Source: Nocardioides aquaticus (GTDB lineage Bacteria > Actinomycetota > Actinomycetes > Propionibacteriales > Nocardioidaceae). Taken from it: a stretch of 64,000 nt of DNA. The position numbers were made by a program, and so were the translations under genes. The notes beneath the pieces are model-generated. The model saw only the letters and a list, made by a program, of their open reading frames with translations. It did not search any database and was not told where the DNA came from. Each line of letters opens with the position of its first letter. Position 1 is the stretch's first letter. Below are positions 11,127 through 19,113 of this stretch, one piece after another. The DNA is taken from contig NZ_CP075371.1 in NCBI RefSeq assembly GCF_018459925.1, positions 3,410,001-3,474,000 on the forward strand, read 5' to 3'.

Positions 11127-12027
11127 GCAGGAACCTCCGGTGACCGGTGAAGTCGCCGCGCAGCCCGTCGCGCATCGCCCCCAGGCTCAACCGGACCCGG
11201 GCGGGGTCGCGCCGGGTCACGGTGTAGAACCACAGCGTCTTGAGCACGAACGCCAGCGCGTGCGGCCAGCCGCGGTAGTCGCGCAGGTTCAGCAGGTTGT
11301 TGCGCGCCATGCAGTAGTGCTTCAGGTCGCTGGGGCTGTGGTTGTACGTCGTCCGCCCGCCCATCATCGGCGCCCCGAGCTCGCCCACGCTCGGGTGCAG
11401 CACGCGGGCGCCGACCACGGTGGCGACGCGACCGCCGGCCCGCTCCGCGCGCAGCCGGTACTCGTGGTCGTCGCCCCAGATGAAGAACTCCGCCCGCGGG
11501 AGGCCGATCCGCTGCACCAGGTCGCGGGTGACGAGCACGCCGTTGAACGGGATCACCACGTCGCGGATCAGGCCGTCGACCGCGGCGTCGGCGACGTCGG
11601 TCATCCGGCGCACCGTCCGGGTGCCGCCGGGCAGCCGGATCGGGAAGACCAGGCGCTCGGGGTCGGCCTCGTCGACGACGACCGGTCCCCAGAAGTCGAG
11701 CTCGCCGCGGTGCTGGAGGAGCAGCTCCAGGCAGTCGACGTCGGGAAGGCCGTCGTCGTCCATCAGCCACACCAGGTCGGCGTCCCGCTCGACGGCCCAG
11801 GCGAGGCCGTCGTGGAACCCGCCGGCCCCGCCGGTGTTGGTCCTCAGGGTGCGCGCCTGCACGCCGTCCCGACCGTCGAGCCCGGCCAGGAACGCGCCGG
11901 TGCCGTCGGTGGAGGCGTTGTCGAGCACGAGGACCTCGTCGAGCCCGGGGACCTCGGCCAGCCGGGCCAGCAGCGTCCGCAGGAGGGGGAGCCGGTCGTA
12001 GGTCACCACCACCGCCGTCACCCGCAC
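11119..12027 (-). CDS. Family 2 glycosyltransferase (first gene of the galactan operon)
   Basis: The 302-residue GT-A enzyme opens with VTAVVVTYDRLPLL and has VWLMDDDGLPD and FFIWGDDHEYRLRAERAGG. It is a paralog of the next gene and may be a second GlfT1-type or linker-unit (rhamnosyl/galactosyl) transferase. The GTG at 12027 was chosen because TAGGGT (12040-12035) lies exactly 7 nt upstream. The frame continues open further upstream, antisense to the phosphatase gene, but reads low-complexity sequence. The start codon and promoter overlap a divergent promoter for the phosphatase gene. Confidence 0.82.
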   Translation of the reverse strand: MRVTAVVVTYDRLPLLRTLLARLAEVPGLDEVLVLDNASTDGTGAFLAGLDGRDGVQARTLRTNTGGAGGFHDGLAWAVERDADLVWLMDDDGLPDVDCLELLLQHRGELDFWGPVVVDEADPERLVFPIRLPGGTRTVRRMTDVADAAVDGLIRDVVIPFNGVLVTRDLVQRIGLPRAEFFIWGDDHEYRLRAERAGGRVATVVGARVLHPSVGELGAPMMGGRTTYNHSPSDLKHYCMARNNLLNLRDYRGWPHALAFVLKTLWFYTVTRRDPARVRLSLGAMRDGLRGDFTGHRRFLRG

Positions 12028-12051
12028 GGGCGCCACCCTAGTCTGGAACCC
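12028..12051. promoter_or_regulatory. Overlapping divergent leaderless promoters (GT2 operon / phosphatase)
   Basis: The sequence ACCCTAGTCT places TAGGGT on the minus strand (12040-12035), 7 nt before the GTG at 12027. It also places TAGTCT on the plus strand (12039-12044), 7 nt before the GTG at 12052. The two -10 hexamers share the central TA. The arrangement is the same as at 1204-1226. No separate space for two -35 boxes and two polymerases exists here. Confidence 0.6.
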
Positions 12052-12873
12052 GTGGACACCGACGCCGTGCTCGAGCTCGTGCAGGATGTCGCGGCCCGGG
12101 TGATCACCCCGCGGTTCCGCGCCCTGGACGCCTCCGACATCTCCGAGAAGAAGCCGGGCGACCTGGTGACGGTCGCCGACCGGGAGGCCGAGGTCGAGAT
12201 CACCGCGGCGCTGCTCGCGGCCTACCCCGACGCGGTCGTGCTGGGCGAGGAGGCCTACGCCGAGGACCACGCGGTGATGGAGCGGTACGCCGCGGCCGAC
12301 CACGCCTTCACCGTGGACCCGGTCGACGGCACGAAGAACTTCGTGCACGGCTCGCCCGACCACGCCGTGATGGTCGCCGAGCTGCACCACGGTGAGGTCG
12401 TGCGGAGCTGGATCTGGCAGCCGCAGCACGAGGCGGCCTACGTCGCCGAGCGTGGCGCCGGCGCCTGGCACAACGGCGTACGGCTGAGCCGCCCCTCCCC
12501 CGGGCCGGACCCGGCGGCGTGGCGGGCCGCGACCTCGCGGCGCGGCTGGGTGGGTCGCGAGCTGCCCGGGCTGGACGGCATGGCCCCGATGACGCTGACG
12601 TGGGTGTGCTGCGGCATCGACTACCCGCACCTGGTGGCCGGTGACACCGACGTCCTGCTCTACTCCGGGGCGCTGCCGTGGGACCACGCCCCGGGCACCC
12701 TGCTGCTCGAGGAGGCCGGCGGGCGGGCGGCGGTGGCCGACGGCCGCGCCTACGACCCGACCCGCCCGCACCGCGCGACCGGCGGCGGGCCGCTGGTCTG
12801 CGCCGCCGACGAGGAGACCTACCGCCGGGTCGGCGAGGCGCTGGGCACCGGGGCGCTCGACGCGCCCCGGTGA
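12052..12873 (+). CDS. Inositol-monophosphatase family phosphatase
   Basis: The 273-residue Mg-dependent phosphatase carries the family metal motifs: GEE at 65-67, DPVDGTKNF at 89-97 and LPWDHAPGTLLLEEAGG in the C-terminal third. The family includes inositol monophosphatase, fructose-bisphosphatase, CysQ and the HisN type of histidinol phosphatase, and the motifs alone do not choose between them. The GTG at 12052 follows a TAGTCT hexamer by 7 nt. It stops 3 bp from the convergent LCP gene. Given the wall-polymer context, a role in sugar or inositol phosphate turnover is possible but only inferred. Confidence 0.85.
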   Translation: MDTDAVLELVQDVAARVITPRFRALDASDISEKKPGDLVTVADREAEVEITAALLAAYPDAVVLGEEAYAEDHAVMERYAAADHAFTVDPVDGTKNFVHGSPDHAVMVAELHHGEVVRSWIWQPQHEAAYVAERGAGAWHNGVRLSRPSPGPDPAAWRAATSRRGWVGRELPGLDGMAPMTLTWVCCGIDYPHLVAGDTDVLLYSGALPWDHAPGTLLLEEAGGRAAVADGRAYDPTRPHRATGGGPLVCAADEETYRRVGEALGTGALDAPR

Positions 12874-12876
12874 CCC

Positions 12877-14355
12877 TCAGCAGGCCGCGCTGAGGTCCTG
12901 GGCCTGGTTCGCGGCGTAGCCGTCGGACATCGAGCCGAGCGAGCCGCCGGTGACGGCGGTGGGTGCCTTCCTGCGGCCGCCGGCGCCGGCCGACGGCGAC
13001 GGGGGCTCCTCGGTGCGCTGCACCGCGGCGTCGACCTTCTCCTGGATCAGGTCGATGTCGGGGTCGGCGGTGTCGATCATCGGCGGCACCAGCGAGAGCG
13101 TCGCGATCTTCTCGTCCTTCGCCTTCATGGCCAGGGACATGAAGGTGTCCAGCTCCGAGGCCGGGAGGTCGGTCTGGACCAGCTCGGCCGAGGCGTCGGC
13201 GATGGCGGAGAAGTTGCGCACCACCGTCTGCGGGCTGAGCTGCGAGGCCATCGCGGCCATCACGCACTTCTGCCGCGCCATCCGGGAGTAGTCGTCGGAG
13301 CCGTCGCGGGCCCGGGCGTACCAGAGGGTGTCCATGCCGTCGAGCTCGCGGGTGCCGGTGGGGATGTAGCGCACCACGTCGTCGCCGAGGCCCCCGACCG
13401 GGATCGGCTGGCGGACGTTCAGCGTCACCCCGCCGACCGCGTCGACGAGCTCCTTGAACCCCTCGAGGTTGACCATGGCCCAGTAGTTGACGTCCAAGCC
13501 GGTGATGCCCTCGACGGCCATCACGGTGGCGTCGATGCCGGGCTCGTCGGACGACCCGAACAGCTCGGGGCGGTCCTCGGCCCAGGTGGAGACGCCGTTG
13601 AGGTAGTCGGCGTCGAAGCCGTCGGGGAACTGCTCGTCCATCACGCTGCCCTCGCGGAAGGGGAAGCCCTTCATGTTGCGCGGCAGCGAGACCAGGACCG
13701 TCCGTCCGGTGTCGGCGTCGATGGAGGCCACCGTCATCGAGTCCGGACGCAGCCCGACCCGCCCCGCACCGGAGTCGCCTCCCATCAGCAGCACGTTGTA
13801 GCGACCGTCGGTGGCGGCGGTGACGATGCCGTTGCCGGACATGGTGCCGATGAAGTCCCGCTGCACCCCCATCAGGTGCGCGCCGGTGAGCAGCGTGCCG
13901 GCGACCGCGAAGCACAGCACACCGTTGACCGCGACCACCGCGCGGCGGTGGCCCATCCCGAGGGACAGCGGCTTCCCCAGCCGCCAGGCGTCCATGAACA
14001 GCACGGCCCAGAACACCGCCAGCGCCATCAGCACCAGGCGTACCACCCCGAGCAGGGCCGGGTCGGTCAGCATCGTGAAGCCCAGGTCCCGGTCGACCGT
14101 GACCGAGACCAGCACGGCCACCGTCAGCGCGACGAGCACCAGCCAGGTCCGGAAGGCCGCGAGGCCGAGGCGACGGTTGCCGGCGAGCAGCTGGGCCGAG
14201 CCCGGCACCACCAGCGTCATCGCCATCAGGGACAGCGCGCGGCGGAAGCGGACGCGCTGGGCCCGCTCGGCGGCGGTGGAGCGCGGGACGGGAGGCGAGC
14301 CGAGGGGTCGGGCGGGGTCGTTCGGACGTCGGGTCGCACTGGGGGAAGACAGCAC
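12877..14355 (-). CDS. LytR-CpsA-Psr (LCP) family protein, multi-span type
   Basis: LCP proteins transfer wall polymers from polyprenyl carriers to peptidoglycan. This 492-residue protein has several predicted N-terminal membrane spans (from ALSLMAMTLVVPGSA onward) before the extracellular LCP domain. The domain begins at YNVLLMGGDSGAGR and contains RPDSMTVASID, SLPRN and GIDATVMAV. The C-terminal tail is Pro/Ser-rich and ends in Cys. Multi-span LCP proteins are an actinobacterial subtype. The GTG at 14355 was chosen because GATACT (14368-14363) lies 7 nt upstream. It is divergent from the second LCP gene and close to the galactan operon, making it a candidate galactan ligase. Confidence 0.87.
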   Translation of the reverse strand: MLSSPSATRRPNDPARPLGSPPVPRSTAAERAQRVRFRRALSLMAMTLVVPGSAQLLAGNRRLGLAAFRTWLVLVALTVAVLVSVTVDRDLGFTMLTDPALLGVVRLVLMALAVFWAVLFMDAWRLGKPLSLGMGHRRAVVAVNGVLCFAVAGTLLTGAHLMGVQRDFIGTMSGNGIVTAATDGRYNVLLMGGDSGAGRVGLRPDSMTVASIDADTGRTVLVSLPRNMKGFPFREGSVMDEQFPDGFDADYLNGVSTWAEDRPELFGSSDEPGIDATVMAVEGITGLDVNYWAMVNLEGFKELVDAVGGVTLNVRQPIPVGGLGDDVVRYIPTGTRELDGMDTLWYARARDGSDDYSRMARQKCVMAAMASQLSPQTVVRNFSAIADASAELVQTDLPASELDTFMSLAMKAKDEKIATLSLVPPMIDTADPDIDLIQEKVDAAVQRTEEPPSPSAGAGGRRKAPTAVTGGSLGSMSDGYAANQAQDLSAAC

Positions 14356-14465
14356 GTCGGTCAGTATCACCGGCCCCTTCCGTCCCCGTCGTCCCGACGC
14401 GCCGGGCGCCGCGCACCGGCGCCGACGGACGCTCATGCGGGGGGCGGCACGGTACCGTCGCGGCC
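14356..14465. promoter_or_regulatory. Divergent promoter region between two LCP genes
   Basis: The minus strand has GATACT at 14368-14363, 7 nt before the GTG at 14355. The plus strand has TACCGT at 14453-14458, 7 nt before the ATG at 14466. Both fit leaderless transcription. The plus-strand site matters because it marks 14466, not the downstream in-frame codon at 14528, as the natural start of the second LCP gene. Confidence 0.55.
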
Positions 14466-14551
14466 ATGCCTGAGCGCCCGCCCCCCGGAGGCTCCCGCGG
14501 AGGCTCCGACGACGGGGCCGACTTCGGGTGGATCTACGGGGACCAGCCCCC
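14466..14551 (+). other. Native N-terminus of the second LCP gene, out of frame with its body
   Basis: From the ATG at 14466 the frame reads MPERPPPGG and then DFGWIYGDQPP, a sensible LCP N-terminus. It then turns into unrelated Pro/Ser sequence with a stop near 14681. The frame two bases on continues with SDPDATRAIPQQP and the rest of the LCP protein. The change point is the run of five C at 14547-14551, and one extra C would join the two frames perfectly. This is either a one-base assembly error, a real mutation, or -1 slippage on the C-run. Confidence 0.6.
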
Positions 14552-15733
14552 AGCGACCCCGACGCCACCCGGGCCATCCCCCAGCAGCCCCGCCAGCCCC
14601 GTCAGCAGCCCCGTCAGCCCGCACGGGGGCCGCGCCAGCAGCCACCGCCGCCACCCGGCGACGACGAGCGCACGCAGGTGATGGGCACGCAGCAGCGCCC
14701 GTACCAGCCCCCGCGGCGCCCGGAGCCCGGCCCGGTCCGTCCCGTTCCCCCGCCGTCCTCGTCGCGCCCGTCGCGCACCGGACGCCGCTGGCGCCCCCGC
14801 CCGCGCCACCTGCTGCTCCTGCTGGTGGCCTGGCTGGTCTTCCTCATCGGGGTCCCGATCTACGCCTGGTCGCAGGTCGAGGAGGTGCCCTACACCCCCG
14901 ACGGGGACCGGCCCGACGACCAGCCGGGCACGACCTACCTGCTGGTCGGCAGCGACTCGCGCGGCGACCTCAGCGAGGAGGAGCGCACGGCGCTGGGCAC
15001 CGGGGACGCCGCCGGCCAGCGCACCGACACGATCCTGCTGCTGCACACCGGCTCGGGCCCGAACCTGCTGATGTCGATCCCCCGCGACTCCGTCGTGGAG
15101 GTGCCGGGCTACGGCACCACGAAGATCAACGCCGCCTTCGCCTTCGGCGGCGCTCCCCTGCTGACGCAGACCATCGAGAACGAGACCGGGATCCGGGTCG
15201 ACGAGTACGTCGAGATCGGCTTCGGCGGTTTCGTCGACGTGGTCGACGCCGTCGGCGGGGTGGAGATCTGCCCGCGTGAGGCGATGAAGGACCCGCTGGC
15301 CCAGCTGGACGTGAGGAAGGGCTGCCAGGAGGCCGACGGCGCGACCGCGCTCGGCTACGCCCGCTCCCGCAAGGTCTCGGCGCTCGGCGACATCGACCGG
15401 GCCCGCCGCCAGCGCGAGGTGATCTCCGCCATCGGCGCGAAGGCGGTCTCCCCGTGGACCGTGGTCAACCCGTGGCGCTACTGGCGCCTGAACACCGCCG
15501 GCGCCGACGCCGTCGCGGTCGGCGAGGGCATGGGCCCGGTCCGCGCGGCGATGTGGGCCAGCGCGATGACCAACGTCAACGGTGACGACGGCCTGACCTG
15601 CGGCGTCCCGATCGCCAACCTCGACGTCGACTGGGACCCCGAGCGGGCGCCGCAGATGTTCAGCGCGATCATCGAGGACGACACCGAGAGCATCACCCCC
15701 GAGCTCTGCAGCCCGACCGGAGGACTCCAGTGA
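14528..15733 (+). CDS. LCP family cell-wall polymer transferase (N-terminal frame shifted)
   Basis: The 401-residue open frame holds a Pro/Gln-rich cytoplasmic segment, one membrane span (HLLLLLVAWLVFLIGVPIYAW) and an LCP domain. The domain contains TYLLVGSDSRGDL, RTDTILLLHTG, SIPRDSVVEVPG, KINAAFAFGG and DRARRQREV. The Arg and Asp residues that bind the polyprenyl diphosphate are present. The GTG at 14528 is only the first codon of this frame. The better start is 14466, with a TACCGT hexamer 7 nt upstream, joined through a frame change at 14547-14551. The stop overlaps the enoyl-CoA hydratase start by GTGA. The likely task is attaching galactan or teichoic-type polymer to peptidoglycan. Confidence 0.85.
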   Translation: MDLRGPAPSDPDATRAIPQQPRQPRQQPRQPARGPRQQPPPPPGDDERTQVMGTQQRPYQPPRRPEPGPVRPVPPPSSSRPSRTGRRWRPRPRHLLLLLVAWLVFLIGVPIYAWSQVEEVPYTPDGDRPDDQPGTTYLLVGSDSRGDLSEEERTALGTGDAAGQRTDTILLLHTGSGPNLLMSIPRDSVVEVPGYGTTKINAAFAFGGAPLLTQTIENETGIRVDEYVEIGFGGFVDVVDAVGGVEICPREAMKDPLAQLDVRKGCQEADGATALGYARSRKVSALGDIDRARRQREVISAIGAKAVSPWTVVNPWRYWRLNTAGADAVAVGEGMGPVRAAMWASAMTNVNGDDGLTCGVPIANLDVDWDPERAPQMFSAIIEDDTESITPELCSPTGGLQ

Positions 15734-16623
15734 CCAGCCCGACCAGGACAGCCACCGCGTACGAGACGCTGGACGTGAGCGTCGACGACGACGGCGTCGC
15801 CACCCTGACCCTCGACCGCCCGGACGCGATGAACTCGTTCACCGTGACCATGGCCCGCGAGCTGCTGCACTTCTTCACCGTCGACGCGCACGACGACGCC
15901 GTCCGCGCCGTCGTGGTCACCGGGGCCGGCCGGGCGTTCTGCGCCGGGATGGACCTGTCGGCCGAGGGCAACGTCTTCGGTCTCGACGAGTCGGTCGACC
16001 CGACCCCGGAGGAGCTGCGCGCCCACCTGACCGACGACCCGTACCAGGACGGCGTGCGCGACACCGGCGGCAAGGTGACGCTGGCGATCCACGCGCTGCC
16101 CAAGCCCGTGATCGCGGCGATCAACGGCGCCGCCGTCGGGATCGGCGCCACCATGACGCTGGCGATGGACCTCCGCCTGGCCTCGACCACGGCGAGGATC
16201 GGGTTCGTCTTCGGTCGCCTGGGCATCGTGCCCGAGGCCGCGTCGAGCTGGTTCCTGCCCCGCATCGTCGGCATCAGCCAGGCGCTCGAGTGGGTGTACT
16301 CGGCCGACGTGCTCACCGCGCAGCAGGCCCTCGACGGTCGGCTCCTCCGCTCGCTGCACGAGCCCGAGGACCTGCTCGGCGCCGCCCAGGAGCTGGCCCG
16401 CTCGTTCGTGAAGGACCGCTCCCCCGTGGCGCTCGGCCTGGCCAAGCAGCTGCTGTACCGCAACAGCGCCGCCGCCGACCCGCTCGAGGCGCACCTGTCG
16501 GACTCCCTGGCGATGTTCCACGCCTCGATCGGCGACGGCAAGGAGGGCGTGGCCGCCTTCCGCGAGAAGCGCGCACCCCGCTTCACCGGCCGGGCCTCCG
16601 ACCTGCCGCGCGTCTTCGACTGA
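15730..16623 (+). CDS. Enoyl-CoA hydratase/isomerase family protein
   Basis: The 297-residue crotonase-fold protein has the oxyanion-hole segment GRAFCAGMDLSAEGN and the helix AINGAAVGIGATMTLAMDLRLAS. The GRLGIVPEAASSWFLPRIVG region carries a Glu at the catalytic position of hydratases. It should act on acyl-CoA double bonds in fatty acid or branched-chain breakdown, with exact substrate unknown. The GTG start overlaps the LCP stop by 4 nt, so it is co-transcribed with a wall gene despite no obvious functional link. It converges on the ECF transporter operon with a 40-bp gap. Confidence 0.88.
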   Translation: MTSPTRTATAYETLDVSVDDDGVATLTLDRPDAMNSFTVTMARELLHFFTVDAHDDAVRAVVVTGAGRAFCAGMDLSAEGNVFGLDESVDPTPEELRAHLTDDPYQDGVRDTGGKVTLAIHALPKPVIAAINGAAVGIGATMTLAMDLRLASTTARIGFVFGRLGIVPEAASSWFLPRIVGISQALEWVYSADVLTAQQALDGRLLRSLHEPEDLLGAAQELARSFVKDRSPVALGLAKQLLYRNSAAADPLEAHLSDSLAMFHASIGDGKEGVAAFREKRAPRFTGRASDLPRVFD

Positions 16624-16663
16624 CGTCCGCTCCTCGCCCATGGCCCGGTGGCGACCGGGAGCC

Positions 16664-17500
16664 CTACGGTCCGGCGACGGTGCCGACCACCGTCGCGCGA
16701 CGCGCAGTGCGCCGCAGCGTGGCCAGCACCGCCGGGCCCAGCAGCGCGATCGCCACCGCGTTGGTGATCGCGCGACCGGTGTCGAAGCTGCCGGTCGACG
16801 TGATCAGCGTGTAGCGCAGGAACGTCACCAGGTTCTCCCCCAGCGGCGCCCCGGGCACGTAGGTCAGGTCCCCGGAGACGCCGGGCACGCCGATGCCAAG
16901 CACGAACGGCCAGTCCGAGAGGTTCAGCAGCAGCCCGTAGGCGTACGCCGCGACCACGCCGTAGACGGCGAGCATCACGATCTCGGCCCGGCCGCGGACC
17001 CGCTGCGGCAGCAGCCCGGCGCCCATCCCGACCCAGGCCGAGACGAGCATCTGGAAGGGCAGCCACGGCCCGACCCCCGCGGTCATCAGCGCGGAGGCGA
17101 AGAGCGCGGTGCACCCCAGCGCGAAGCCGAACCCGGGGCCGAGCACCCGGCCGGCGAGGATCAGCAGGAAGAAGACCAGCTCGATGCCGCCGGTGCCGGC
17201 CGAGACACCGCGCAGCACCGCGACCAGCGCGCTGAGCACACCGAGCACCGCGAGCACCCGTGGGTCGAGACCCCCCTCGGAGATCTCGGCCAGCACGACG
17301 ACGAGCACCAGCGGCACGAGGGCCAGGAAGAGGAACGGCGGGTCCACCCGGTCACCCGCCGCGGGCTGGAGCAGCAGGGGCCAGCCGAGCATCATCAGCC
17401 CGCCGACGGAGGCCAGCGCGAGCACGGCGGCGGTGCGGCGGGTGACCGGGACCGCGGCCGAGCGCGGGGTCCGCGCGCCGGGGCGCACCGGGGCGCTCAC
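16664..17500 (-). CDS. ECF transporter substrate-binding (S) component, predicted cobalamin
   Basis: The 278-residue integral membrane protein has about six or more predicted spans, starting at RRTAAVLALASVGGLMMLG. It includes Gly-rich loops such as AGRVLGPGFGFALGCTALFASALMTAGVGPWLPFQM, typical of large S components. Its GTG overlaps the stop of the A-A ATPase gene (GTGA), and the T component precedes that, giving a complete group II-like dedicated ECF importer. The operon starts behind a cobalamin riboswitch, so cobalamin or a corrinoid precursor is the expected substrate, comparable to the predicted CbrT systems. The substrate is inferred from regulation and neighbours, not from binding residues. 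Confidence 0.82.
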   Translation of the reverse strand: MSAPVRPGARTPRSAAVPVTRRTAAVLALASVGGLMMLGWPLLLQPAAGDRVDPPFLFLALVPLVLVVVLAEISEGGLDPRVLAVLGVLSALVAVLRGVSAGTGGIELVFFLLILAGRVLGPGFGFALGCTALFASALMTAGVGPWLPFQMLVSAWVGMGAGLLPQRVRGRAEIVMLAVYGVVAAYAYGLLLNLSDWPFVLGIGVPGVSGDLTYVPGAPLGENLVTFLRYTLITSTGSFDTGRAITNAVAIALLGPAVLATLRRTARRATVVGTVAGP

Positions 17501-19113
17501 GACCGGGCCCCGAGCGAGGCCGCGACCTCGTCGACGCGCAGCCACGGCGCGCCGAGCACCTTGGTGACCTGGGGCGCGAAGGCCGGGGACTCCGCGACCA
17601 CCCGGCGCACCGGGCCCGACGAGACGACCTCGCCCTCGGACATCACCACGACCCGGTCGGCGCAGAGCGCGACGAACTCGACGTCGTGCGTGGCCACCAG
17701 GGCCGTACGCCCGTCGCCGGCGAGGCCGCGCAGCAGCGCGGCCAGGCGGGCCTTGGCGGCGTAGTCCAGGCCGCGCGTCGGCTCGTCGAGCAGGAGCACC
17801 GGCGGGGTGGCGCTGAGGACGACGGCCAGCGACAGCGCCATCCGCTGCCCCTCCGAGAGGTCGCGTGGGTGCTGCTCGTCGGGGATGCCGGGGGCGAGCT
17901 GGTCGAGCACCTCGCGGGCGCCGGGGCCCGCGGTCGTGCACTCGGCCTCGACCGTGTCGAGGTAGAGCAGGTCCGCGGGGTTCTGCGGGAGCAGCCCCAC
18001 CAGCTCCCGGCGCCGGCCGGCGTCGGCCTCCCCGGTGTCGGTGCCCCCGACCCGGACCCGGCCCGAGCGACGGTCGCCCGAGCCCTGCAGCGTCCACAGC
18101 AGGGACGACTTGCCGCAGCCGTTGCGGCCCATCAGCGCCGTCACCACCCCGGCCGGCAGGCTCAGGTCGAGGTCACGCACCGCCACGGTGGGGCCGTGCA
18201 CGACGGTCACACCGGTCGCGGCGAGGACGGCGTCCCCGGTGGGCGGGGCGTCGTCGTAGGCCGGGGGCACGCCGAGCTCGAGACCGCGCGCACGGCGCCG
18301 GGCGTCGCGGACGTCGAGCGGCAGCGGGGACCAGCCGGCCAGCCGGCCCAGCTCGACGATCGGCGGGACGACCGGGGAGGCGGCGAGCACCTCGGCGGTC
18401 TCCCCCACCCGGACCCGGCCGTCGCCGGTCATCAGGCACATCCGGTCGGCGAACGGCACGACCCGCTCCAAGCGGTGCTCGGCGAGCAGGACCGACACGC
18501 CGAGGTCGCGCACCAGCCGGGTCAGGGTGGCCAGCACCTCCTCGGCCGCGGTCGGGTCGAGCGCCGAGGTGGGCTCGTCGAGGACCAGGAGCCGGGGGTG
18601 CATGGTCAGCACCGAGCCCAGCGCCACCCGCTGCTGCTGCCCGCCCGACAAGGTGCGCAGGTCCCGGGAGCGCAGGTCGGCCACGCCGAGCAGGTCGAGG
18701 GTCTCCTCGACCCGGCGCCGCATCGTGGTGGGCGCCAGGCCGAGCTGCTCCATGCCGTACGCCAGCTCCTCCTCGACGGTGTCGGTGACGAACCCGGCCG
18801 CGGGGTCCTGGCCGACGTAGCCGATGGCGTGCGCCCGCTCGCGCGGCGGCGTGCGGACGATGCTGGTGCCGTCGAGCAGCACGTCGCCCTCGAGCCGACC
18901 GCCGGAGAAGCGCGGGACCAGGCCGGTGACGACCCCGAGCAGGGTCGACTTGCCGACCCCGGTCGGTCCGGAGACCAGGAGCAGCTCGCCCTCCTCGACG
19001 GTCAGGTCGACGCCGTCCAGGACCGGGGCGGTCGGGAACGGGCCCTCCCCGTCGGTCGGGTCGGTCGGGTCGACGCGGTCGTAGCGCAGGGCGATGCCGC
19101 GGAGGTCGATCAT
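17497..19113 (-). CDS. ECF transporter ATPase, two fused ABC domains
   Basis: The 538-residue protein is a fused EcfA1-EcfA2 type ATPase. The first domain has Walker A GPTGVGKST (residues 49-57), signature LSGGQQQRV and LLVLDEPTSALD. The second, from about residue 300, has GRNGCGKSS, a modified signature LSEGQRMAL and LLLDEPTRGLD. It powers the transporter formed with the EcfT protein before it and the S component after it. Its ATG overlaps the ecfT stop by ATGA and its stop overlaps the S gene by GTGA. The first three residues IDL follow directly from the start, so no extra N-terminal region is lost. Confidence 0.92.
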   Translation of the reverse strand: MIDLRGIALRYDRVDPTDPTDGEGPFPTAPVLDGVDLTVEEGELLLVSGPTGVGKSTLLGVVTGLVPRFSGGRLEGDVLLDGTSIVRTPPRERAHAIGYVGQDPAAGFVTDTVEEELAYGMEQLGLAPTTMRRRVEETLDLLGVADLRSRDLRTLSGGQQQRVALGSVLTMHPRLLVLDEPTSALDPTAAEEVLATLTRLVRDLGVSVLLAEHRLERVVPFADRMCLMTGDGRVRVGETAEVLAASPVVPPIVELGRLAGWSPLPLDVRDARRRARGLELGVPPAYDDAPPTGDAVLAATGVTVVHGPTVAVRDLDLSLPAGVVTALMGRNGCGKSSLLWTLQGSGDRRSGRVRVGGTDTGEADAGRRRELVGLLPQNPADLLYLDTVEAECTTAGPGAREVLDQLAPGIPDEQHPRDLSEGQRMALSLAVVLSATPPVLLLDEPTRGLDYAAKARLAALLRGLAGDGRTALVATHDVEFVALCADRVVVMSEGEVVSSGPVRRVVAESPAFAPQVTKVLGAPWLRVDEVAASLGARS

